Under the pieces are notes generated by a model. The model was not told the DNA's origin. It saw only the letters and a list, made by a program, of their open reading frames with translations, and ran no database searches. The position numbers and the translations under genes were made by a program. A DNA stretch of 64,000 nt from Bacteroidota bacterium (GTDB lineage: Bacteria; Bacteroidota; Bacteroidia; Cytophagales; Cyclobacteriaceae): assembly GCA_023417065.1 (NCBI GenBank), contig JAEZGH010000089.1:124001-188000 (forward strand), given 5' to 3'. Positions 43,219 through 51,700 of this stretch are shown here, piece after piece. How positions within the stretch are numbered: the first letter of the stretch is position 1; each line of letters opens with the position of its first letter.

Positions 43219-45162
43219 ATGAAAGTTCGTTTCATGCTGTTGTTCATGTTTATCTGCGTATGCGGATGGGCGACAACGAAACCATATGAGTGGGAAAAGA
43301 CCAGGTCGCGATATAATCTTTCTCCCGAAGAAAGCGGCAAGGCAGAGTATATTCTGAAGAACCATGTGCAATATGACTATGCCCTGGAGAATGATCAGTT
43401 TCTGATGTATGTCACGCATCACCGTATCGTTCTTGTGAACAACAATGAGGCGATTCAAAACAACAATCGCATTATCATTTCGATGTATAATGCAATAGAA
43501 CTGACCGACGTCCGGGCCAGGTCCATTAATAAGGACGGCAAGGTGGTCAACTTTGATATCAACAACCTTAAGGAAATCCACGACGAGGGATCGGATAAGA
43601 GTTATCGGATATTTGCCATAGAGGGAATCGAGAACGGAAGCGAGGTTGAATATTTCTTCACGCGAAAGATGTATGCATTCCTGTTTGATAAGTTATTTAT
43701 GCAAACAGATGTACCTGTCAGGAATACTTCTTTTGTGCTGACGTGTCCACCTCACCTGCAGTTTGACTTCCGCACTTACCTTGGCCTGCCGGACGTAAAA
43801 AGGGAGGAAAGTGAAGAGCGCAATGTGTATACGCTGGAGACGAGTGACGTTCCCGCAATGAAAAAGGAGGACTTCTCCTACTTCGACGCCAACAGGAAGC
43901 GTGTCGAATTCAAGCTGGCCTATAATACAGCCAGATCAAAGTCCAGGATCAATACCTGGGAGGACGCCGGCCGGAATTTCTATGCGCGGCTCACGACGCG
44001 GATCAAGGACGAAGACAAGGTTATTGACAAGTTTTTTGGAAGTATTGGCGACAAGGCCACATTGCCCGCTGAGCAGAGAATTAAGAATATCGAGCAAAAG
44101 GTAAAGACCTCAATTCAGGTTGATGAGCATGCAAGTGGTGAGCAGGCGGGCCGACTGCAAATGGTGATCAAAAACAAGATTGCATCGAAGGAAGGAATAA
44201 CGCGACTGTTCATGGCATTATTTGAAAAGGCCGGGATTGATGTCCATGTTGTCATCACATGTGACAGAGAAAGCTCTCCATTCGACGGCTCATTCGATTC
44301 ATGGGGTTACCTTGATGAATACTTGCTTTATTTTCCAGCAACGAATGGATTTATTGCACCGTATTCTTTCGCGCATCGCTATCCTTTTATTCCGAATGAG
44401 CTAACGGCCACAGATGGTTTGTTTATCGAACCCTTCACGCTTGGTGCGATGAAATCTGGTCTTGCATCCGTGAAATGGATTCCCGCGTCCGACTATAAGT
44501 TGAATTTCAACGATCTGGATGTAGAGGTTTTCTTCAACGATGATAATTCGGGAAATATCATCCGCAAGAAGGAGGTGTTTGGCGGCTACAACGCGTTGTA
44601 TTTCACGCCATATCTGCCGTTGATGACCAAGGAGAATATGGTTGAAATGGTGCAGACATTGACAAAGTCTTCTGCTCCAGACGCCGACATCGTGAAGTGG
44701 GATGCGAAAACCGTGGCAGATGGTATCTACGACAACTTCCTCCTCGACGTCGAATTTAAGTCAACGCATTTTCTGGAACGAGCAGGTCCTCGCTTGTTGT
44801 TGAAAGTCGGTGAACTTATTGGCCCGCAGTCGGAGTTGTATCGCGATGATGAACGCGTCACTCCTGTTGAGAATGACTTCAACCGTTCATATGATCGGAA
44901 GATAAAGATCAGTCTTCCGGAGGGATATATCGTGAAGAATCCTGACGATCTGAATTTCGACGTCGTGTTCGAGAAAGGTGATAAACGTCCGTTTGCTTTC
45001 GTATCCAAATATACTGTTCGTGAAAATGTGTTGGAAGTTGAAATTACCGAGTACTATACGGAGATTTCGGTTCCGCTGGAAAGGTATGAGGACTTCCGGA
45101 AGGTGGTTAATGCTGCAGCCGACTTCAACAAAGTCACACTGGTGTTGGAGAAGAAGCGCTAG
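43219..45162 (+). CDS. DUF3857 protein with degenerate transglutaminase domain
   Basis: A 647-residue exported paralogue of the preceding protein: signal peptide (MKVRFMLLFMFICVCGWA), DUF3857 domain (about 60-230), transglutaminase-like fold (about 270-420), C-terminal beta domain. The catalytic helix reads IASKEGITRLFMALFEKAGI (about 321-340), with Lys-Glu where the preceding protein has the reactive GDC, so the nucleophile is lost. It is probably a non-catalytic partner, perhaps binding the same target. Third and last gene of the operon; no terminator is evident before the convergent L,D-transpeptidase gene. Confidence 0.85.
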   Translation: MKVRFMLLFMFICVCGWATTKPYEWEKTRSRYNLSPEESGKAEYILKNHVQYDYALENDQFLMYVTHHRIVLVNNNEAIQNNNRIIISMYNAIELTDVRARSINKDGKVVNFDINNLKEIHDEGSDKSYRIFAIEGIENGSEVEYFFTRKMYAFLFDKLFMQTDVPVRNTSFVLTCPPHLQFDFRTYLGLPDVKREESEERNVYTLETSDVPAMKKEDFSYFDANRKRVEFKLAYNTARSKSRINTWEDAGRNFYARLTTRIKDEDKVIDKFFGSIGDKATLPAEQRIKNIEQKVKTSIQVDEHASGEQAGRLQMVIKNKIASKEGITRLFMALFEKAGIDVHVVITCDRESSPFDGSFDSWGYLDEYLLYFPATNGFIAPYSFAHRYPFIPNELTATDGLFIEPFTLGAMKSGLASVKWIPASDYKLNFNDLDVEVFFNDDNSGNIIRKKEVFGGYNALYFTPYLPLMTKENMVEMVQTLTKSSAPDADIVKWDAKTVADGIYDNFLLDVEFKSTHFLERAGPRLLLKVGELIGPQSELYRDDERVTPVENDFNRSYDRKIKISLPEGYIVKNPDDLNFDVVFEKGDKRPFAFVSKYTVRENVLEVEITEYYTEISVPLERYEDFRKVVNAAADFNKVTLVLEKKR

Positions 45163-45167
45163 GAATG

Positions 45168-45896
45168 TTAGAAGTAGTATTGGCCGCTTGAGCTGATTTG
45201 AACCTTTCGAAGCGTTTTTTCGGATTCGAAATCCAGGTAGATGGATTGCAGATTCTTCCAGAAAAGAATGGTGTTTTGGTCAACGTCTTTTTCCTGTTCG
45301 AGCATGGCAATTCCGGCGTTATCAAGTCGTGTGGGAAATATATGCACCGGTATGATGGTCTGTCCCGAGTTACGCGCTTCCACGGCAAGAATATATAATT
45401 CCTTAATCTTGTCATCTGTCATGGGAAGGCAGCCAATAGTAACGCAGTCACCATGAATGTAAATCGCACTTCCCGGGTTAGTATGACCGAGTAACTTATC
45501 GGATTTGTTGGGGTAATTCAGTCCAAGCGAAAGATAGAAATTACTCTGGGGGTTGAAGTGACTGATGTGATATACTCCTTCTGGCACCTGGCGGTCACCT
45601 TCGCGACGTTTGGGTCCAAGCCTTCCCGATGATGAACATACGTCGTATACCGTTAACAGTTGGTACTTACTTTCGCCTTTAGGTTTGATCCATACTTCCA
45701 GTTTGCCTTCTTTTTTGAAGGCGCGAAGGAATAGTTGGTAACCCTGATAATTAAGGTTTTTATGGTTAAAAAGTTTTTTTACAGTAATTTCCTTCGTTTG
45801 ATAGGCTTCTTTAACGCGTGTGAACTGCAATTGCTTTTCTTTGAAGGTCGGTTCCTGAAGTATAGCCATCAAGAAAAAGGAAATGAAAACTCCCAT
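45168..45896 (-). CDS. L,D-transpeptidase (YafK-like, YkuD domain)
   Basis: A 242-residue exported protein with a short N-terminal hydrophobic stretch (2-13). The YkuD domain (about 62-175) has the catalytic signature HGDCVTIGC (His148, Cys156). Spacing and the TVYDVCSSSGRLGPKRREGDRQVPEG lead resemble E. coli YafK/DpaA, which in that organism removes Braun lipoprotein from peptidoglycan, rather than the cross-linking YcbB type. The role here is inferred. It is divergent from the histidine kinase gene 38 bases away. Confidence 0.88.
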   Translation of the reverse strand: MGVFISFFLMAILQEPTFKEKQLQFTRVKEAYQTKEITVKKLFNHKNLNYQGYQLFLRAFKKEGKLEVWIKPKGESKYQLLTVYDVCSSSGRLGPKRREGDRQVPEGVYHISHFNPQSNFYLSLGLNYPNKSDKLLGHTNPGSAIYIHGDCVTIGCLPMTDDKIKELYILAVEARNSGQTIIPVHIFPTRLDNAGIAMLEQEKDVDQNTILFWKNLQSIYLDFESEKTLRKVQISSSGQYYF

Positions 45897-45934
45897 AGGC
45901 GCGCAGACTGAAGTCTAACAATTTATAAAAACAA

Positions 45935-46738
45935 ATGGAATTTCTGAAAGAGCATCTTTGGGCTATCGTTTCTTTCATCTTATTGGTCATTATTATTCTT
46001 CAGTATCTGTGGTATTCCGCAAAGTCGAAGAAGGCCGGGGCACAGTCACAGGATTCCGATGCAGATGCAGCTTCGTTCAGCAACGTCAGCGAACTGATTG
46101 AACAGGAACGGAACCGCATTGCCAGCGAGTTGCATGATGAACTCGGAACACTTCTCAGTGTTATCCATCTGGATCTCGAGCTGGTTTTGCGTGAATCGTC
46201 GCAGCTAACGCCCTATGGTGAGGCCAGACTCCTTGAAATCCGGAAGAACCTGAACCTGGTAATTGAATCGATCCGGCATAATATCTGGAGCCTCGCACCT
46301 CAGATGCTGGACCAGGTTCAAATTGATTTCGCGTTACGTGAGCTTTGCCGGAAGCTTGACGCATACAAGGGTACGCATCTTCATTTTGTCCAAAGTGGAC
46401 TTGCGTTTCCGATTACCCACAAACAAAAGCTGAACATCTTCCGCATTGTGCAGGAGCTTCTGACCAATGCAATTAAGCATTCCGGGGCATGGAACATTTC
46501 GGTACAGTTACATTGGGATGACGATATCCTCACGATAGTGGTGGAGGACGACGGATCCGGTTATGCGAATTCCGACGAAAAGCCGAGTACAGGTGGTGGC
46601 GGAATGGGCACAGGAAACATTATCAAACGCGCCAATATAATCGGCGCTACGATGGTTCGCGAAGAACTTGCGCGCGGTATGCGTGTGACGTTGACCTTAA
46701 AAAAGGGGACCGTGGATCCGGGACCGTTGAACAATTAA
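45935..46738 (+). CDS. Sensor histidine kinase (NarL-partner, HisKA_3 type)
   Basis: A 267-residue kinase with one N-terminal membrane segment (9-28) and no extracytoplasmic sensor domain. The phosphoacceptor is His67 in ERNRIASELHDELG; the HATPase_c domain (about 150-258) has ELLTNAIKHSG and the DDGSGYAN and GMGTGNI glycine boxes. It should phosphorylate the NarL-type regulator encoded convergently, whose stop codon directly abuts its own. The signal probably comes from a partner or the membrane. Confidence 0.92.
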   Translation: MEFLKEHLWAIVSFILLVIIILQYLWYSAKSKKAGAQSQDSDADAASFSNVSELIEQERNRIASELHDELGTLLSVIHLDLELVLRESSQLTPYGEARLLEIRKNLNLVIESIRHNIWSLAPQMLDQVQIDFALRELCRKLDAYKGTHLHFVQSGLAFPITHKQKLNIFRIVQELLTNAIKHSGAWNISVQLHWDDDILTIVVEDDGSGYANSDEKPSTGGGGMGTGNIIKRANIIGATMVREELARGMRVTLTLKKGTVDPGPLNN

Positions 46739-47368
46739 CTACCCGAGCATGCCGTTTTCGTAGGCATACGAAATCAATTCGGCTACGTTTTTGGTCTTCG
46801 TTTTCTGAAGCATCTCTTCCCGATAGCTGTTAATTGTATTTTCTTTCAGATTCAGGCGCTCCGCGATTTCTTTGCTGGAACGGCCCATCTTAAGCAGTAA
46901 CAGAATCTCAGCTTCACGTTTCTTCAATACTGCCGGGGCATCCGACATGGCCATTCTCTTAAGGAATGCGGGCTGAAGGCTGGCAGGAACGTAAGATCTG
47001 CCCTCAAGAACGGATTTGATAGCGTCGCGAATTTCTTCCGGGGCGCTGCTCTTGAAAATAAATCCGTGGACGCCTAACCGGAGCAGGTGTTTAATCATCG
47101 CCTCGCCATTGTATTGGGTCACGACCAGTATTAACACGTCGGGGTGATCTTTGGTGATGTGGCCCACAACCTCCATCCCATTCATTTGAGGCATTCCGAT
47201 GTCCAGCAGCACTAAATCGATCTTTTTTTCTTTCAGAATATCAAGCGCTTCCGGTCCACTGCCTGCATGCGTGAGGGAAACTTCGGGCATGTGTTGTTTG
47301 AGGATCAGGGCAAGTCCTTCTCTGAAAAGCTGTTGGTCATCAACGAGTAAAATCGAAGTCGTCATCAC
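46739..47368 (-). CDS. NarL/FixJ-family response regulator
   Basis: A 209-residue regulator: receiver domain (5-125) with acidic pair Asp10-Asp11, phosphorylation site Asp56 in LVLLDIGMP and switch Lys106, then a LuxR-type helix-turn-helix (about 145-205) with LKKREAEILLLLKMGRSSKEIAERL and ENTINSYREEML. It would bind DNA as a dimer when phosphorylated. Two adjacent start codons (Met1 and Met2) are possible. The kinase gene ends at the next base on the other strand, an unusual convergent arrangement for a cognate pair. Confidence 0.93.
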   Translation of the reverse strand: MMTTSILLVDDQQLFREGLALILKQHMPEVSLTHAGSGPEALDILKEKKIDLVLLDIGMPQMNGMEVVGHITKDHPDVLILVVTQYNGEAMIKHLLRLGVHGFIFKSSAPEEIRDAIKSVLEGRSYVPASLQPAFLKRMAMSDAPAVLKKREAEILLLLKMGRSSKEIAERLNLKENTINSYREEMLQKTKTKNVAELISYAYENGMLG

Positions 47369-47524
47369 ATATCGGCGTTAAATGGATGGTCAAATTACCG
47401 CAAATATTACCTTCTGACAACCCCTGATTTCTAAGGTAGTGCCCAGAAAAATCCCCTTCTGCAAGGAAAAAACGCAGAATATGCCATTCCGGCCCCCAAT
47501 GGCCGATTTATGCGAACCGAGAGG

Positions 47525-48607
47525 CTAATTCAGGGTTTCTACACTGGTCTTTGCCTCAATCTGGGACTTGAAATAAAGGGAACGCGCCGGCAGAGCGAAT
47601 GAAATACCGCGGCGGTCGAACTCCTCGTAAATGGCGAAGTTTATCCGCTGCTGGACGTCCATATAAACGTTATAGTCGGCCGAGTTGACATAGTAAACCA
47701 TCTCATACTGGAGGCACCAATCAGTGTATTTTGCAAAATGCGCCCTGTCGAACGAAGCTAGTTCTTCCCGCTGAATGACAGATTTGAAGAACTCCGGAAG
47801 CTCCATCACGTGGTTTCTGGGTGTTCCCAATTCGACGTTAATCGTGAATACCACCCGACGCCTCGGCATACGCTTGTAGTTGTGGATGCGGCTATCCGTG
47901 AGATTGGCGTTTCCGATCACTAGCTGTTCTCCCGAAAGGGAGCGAATTCGGGTAGTCTTCAATCCGATATATTCAATCGTACCCAACTTGTCGTCGACGA
48001 TAATGAAGTCGCCAACTTCAAACGGGCGGTCGAAAAAGATAACAAAGTAGTTAAACAAGTCTCCCAGAATATTCTGGGCTGCCAACGCCACTGCAATACC
48101 GCCAATTCCAAGCCCCGCAATGAGTGCTGTTACGTCGCCACCGAGATTATCGATCAGGAATATGACCCCCATGATCCAGATCACCACATTGATGATCATC
48201 ATCAGGCCTCCCAGCTGCTTTATTTTTTCCTCGCCGCGTTCCTGACGGCGGATATGTCTTCGAATCAGATGGAGTACAGTGTTGGAGATCAGCCGAATCA
48301 CCAGGTAAGTAACCATTACCGTCGTGGCCGTCGCGAGCACGTGCTGCGCCCTGATGCTGAGGTTGAGTGAGCTGATTCCAATGTAAATGACAAAGTAGTA
48401 TAAGGCGGGGACGCCAAATTTCTCGGCCGTATTGATAAGAAAGTCGTCGGCCCTGCTACTGGTAGTTTCGGCCCAGCGGTGAAGCCGTGCCAGCACTACG
48501 TTCCGTATTATCCGAACGATTATTAAGCCAACAGCAATGATACCAGCTGCGATGATGTAGTCGATTACCCGGTTGTTGAAGTATTCTTCGTTTAGCAGAT
48601 TGTTCAT
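47525..48607 (-). CDS. MscS-family mechanosensitive channel
   Basis: A 360-residue small-conductance channel. Four membrane segments (about 15-37, 68-88, 90-112, 130-152) precede the pore helix GDVTALIAGLGIGGIAVALAAQNILGD (about 155-180), with the Gly/Ala pattern typical of MscS TM3, and a cytoplasmic beta/alpha domain. It opens under membrane tension to release solutes. The pore sequence keeps the conserved Gln-Asn before LGD. Monocistronic, with a near-consensus promoter upstream. Confidence 0.94.
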   Translation of the reverse strand: MNNLLNEEYFNNRVIDYIIAAGIIAVGLIIVRIIRNVVLARLHRWAETTSSRADDFLINTAEKFGVPALYYFVIYIGISSLNLSIRAQHVLATATTVMVTYLVIRLISNTVLHLIRRHIRRQERGEEKIKQLGGLMMIINVVIWIMGVIFLIDNLGGDVTALIAGLGIGGIAVALAAQNILGDLFNYFVIFFDRPFEVGDFIIVDDKLGTIEYIGLKTTRIRSLSGEQLVIGNANLTDSRIHNYKRMPRRRVVFTINVELGTPRNHVMELPEFFKSVIQREELASFDRAHFAKYTDWCLQYEMVYYVNSADYNVYMDVQQRINFAIYEEFDRRGISFALPARSLYFKSQIEAKTSVETLN

Positions 48608-48618
48608 GGCCTTTTCTG

Positions 48619-48647
48619 CTAAAATATCCTGCCGGTCATTACATCAA
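48619..48647 (-). promoter_or_regulatory. Promoter of the mscS-type gene
   Basis: On the minus strand: TTG (48645-48647), 18 bases, TATTTTAG (48619-48626; one mismatch from TAnnTTTG), 11 bases before the ATG. Confidence 0.5.
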
Positions 48648-48799
48648 AAAAAATAGCCAGGTTAATGAGAAAAGTTTTCCGGGTTCGGTCGAAATCTTGT
48701 GTGAAATCTTTCCATCGATGTGTTTCGAATAATTTCAGATGTTGCTCGTTTTCTTTGTAAAAAACGCGATCTTTTTAGCCCCTAACGTGTAGCACGGAT

Positions 48800-51700
48800 A
48801 TGAAAAAAAATACAGTTACAGGAATCGTCATCGGCCTCTCCGCAATCGTTCTGGTGACCCTTGGATATTTTTACTTCAACAGCTCCGGTCGAAAGGCTGA
48901 CCGCCCAACTTTCGTCAACTCTGCTTTTGCAGAATACATCAGTTCGTATACCGCTGGCGTTGTCTCCACCAGATCGCCCCTGCGTATAATCTTCGCTTCC
49001 GATATGGCAGACTCTGCAATGGTGGGCAAGGAGGTGAACCAGAAACTTTTTGCATTCACCCCTTCCATCAAGGGAAAGGCGTTCTGGCTTGACCGCAGAA
49101 CAATAGAGTTCCGGCCGGAACAAAGACTTTCACCAGGAACCAAATACCAGGCAGAGTTCCTGCTTTCGAAAATTCGTAGTGTACCCCGGGAGTTAGAAAC
49201 ATTCCAATATACGTTCCAGACCATCGCCCAGAACTTCGAAGTGCGCGTGACCAACCTTAAACCTTATGAAGCCCGTGAACTGAAACGGCAGAAGATTGAA
49301 GGCGTCTTGCTTACAGCCGATGACGCTGAAGGCGATGTTGTTGAAAAAGCCTTCAGATCGCACCAGGGCAACAACGCTCTGAAAGTATCCTGGGTTCACA
49401 GTGGTGAAGGGAAGCAACACCACTTCACAATCGAGGAGGTCGAACGAAAAACAGACGCGTCGTCAGTGGTTATTACCGTTGATGGCTCTCCACTGGGTAT
49501 AAAAGAGACATCGACCAATGAAGTTGAAATTCCGGCCGTTAACGATTTCAAACTGCTACACGTAGACATCATTCAATCGCCAACCCAACAAATCGTATTA
49601 CGGTTTTCCGATCCGCTGAAAGACGGACAAACCCTCCAGGGGCTTGTAACTCTGGATGGCGGTGAACGACTTGATTTTGACATCGAAGAAAATCTCCTTC
49701 GTATTTACCCGGCCACGAAAATCTCGGGAAAAAAAACTGTTCGCATTGAATCGGCGATCAGAAACCTCTTTGACCGTAAACTGAAGGAACGTGCTATCGC
49801 TGAAGTATTGTTTGAAGAACTTTCACCAGCGGTACGTTTCACAGGCCAGGGTTCGATCCTGCCATCAGCCAACGGGCTGGTACTGCCATTTGAAGCAGTT
49901 AACCTTAACTCCGTTGATGTAACCGTATTTCGGATTTTCGAAAAGAATATTCTGCAATTTCTTCAGGTGAACTCAATTGGCGACAGAAGAGAGCTGTACC
50001 GGGTAGGGAAACGCGTTACGCGTAAGAAGATTGCGCTGGATAAATCCGGTGTGACTGATTTCAATAAATGGAATCGCTACACGTTGGATCTTTCTGAAAT
50101 CATCCAGCCTGAACCAGGCGCGATCTATCAGGTTCAGGTTTCTTTCCGAAAGCAGTACGCGTCATTGCCCTGTATTGCAGCCGATGAAGACATTCAGGAA
50201 TTTCCTCAATATGAACCCGAACCGGATCCATCCGTTTATTACGACGGATACTACGATGACGATTACTACTATTATTATGACGACTACGACTGGCGGGAGC
50301 GGAACAACCCATGTCATCAGTCCTATTACACGCAAGACCGCTTCATCAGCAAGAATCTCCTCGCATCAGATTTTGGTCTTACTGCCAAACGCGGTGACGA
50401 CGGAAGAACATTTGCTTTTATTACCGATCTGAGCGACGCCAATCCTGCAGGTGGTGTAACCGTCGAGTTGTACAACTTCCAGCAACAGCTTCTTGAAACG
50501 GCGACGACCTCTTCTGATGGCAAGGTGGAGTTTAACCCGAAGGACCAACCATTTGTAATTATTGCGCGAAAGGGTGGCCAACGTGGCTATCTCAAGTTAA
50601 CTGATGGGGAAGCACTCAGTACAAGCAGTTTTGAAATCTCAGGTGAATCCGTGCAACGAGGATTGAAAGGTTTCCTCTACGGAGACAGGGGGGTGTGGAG
50701 ACCTGGAGACTCACTCCATCTGACGTTTATCCTGGAAGACAAGGTGAATCATTTCCCGGATAATCATCCCGTTGTTTTTGAATTGCAAAATCCTCAGGGG
50801 CAAATCACGAACCGAATTGTACGTGCGTCGTCAGTCAACGGATTCTATTCGTTTGCGACGGCTACATCCGCCGATGCGCCTACAGGTAACTGGACGGGAC
50901 GTGTCAAGGCTGGAGCTTTTACGCATACACAGACGTTGAAGATCGAAACGATAAAACCGAATCGGCTGAAGATAAACCTCGATTTTGGAGTGCAGCGATT
51001 CGACAACGCGAATGTGAGCGGTGAGCTTCAGGTGAACTGGCTTCACGGCCCTCCGGGAAGAAATCTGAAAGCGGAATTCGACATGACCATGGTCAAGGTC
51101 CCCACCACGTTCAAAGAGTATCCTTCGTATACTTTTGAAGATGCTTCGCGCGGCTTCTATTCTGAAACACAATCAGCCTTTGATGGTTTTACCGATAGCG
51201 AAGGGAAAGCTTCCGTGGCGCTGAATCTTGACCTCGGGACACCACCACCAGGATTTCTGCAGGTCGTACTTCGTGGAAAGGTATTCGAAGAAAGCGGAAA
51301 CTTCAGCATCGATCGTCTGAGTATTCCCTACTCGCCGTACAAATCATATGTCGGGATGAAATTGCCCGAGGGTGAGAAGTACAGTGGTATACTTTATTTC
51401 GATAAACAACACGCCGTCGAGTTAGTAACCTGCGACGCCGACGGCAAGGGTGTGTCACGAAATAACCTCGACGTCAAGCTTTTCAAACTTGACTGGCGCT
51501 GGTGGTGGGATAATTCGGGTGCTGGCATCGCGAATTATGTGAATGGCTCATCATCCCGATTGATTAAACGCGACGTAGCTTCCACGCGAAACGGCAAAGG
51601 CGTCTATACCCTCCTCATGAAATCTGACACCGAGGAATATGGACGCTACTATCTGCAGGTATGTGATCCTGCTTCAGGGCATTGTACCGGAAAGGTAATT

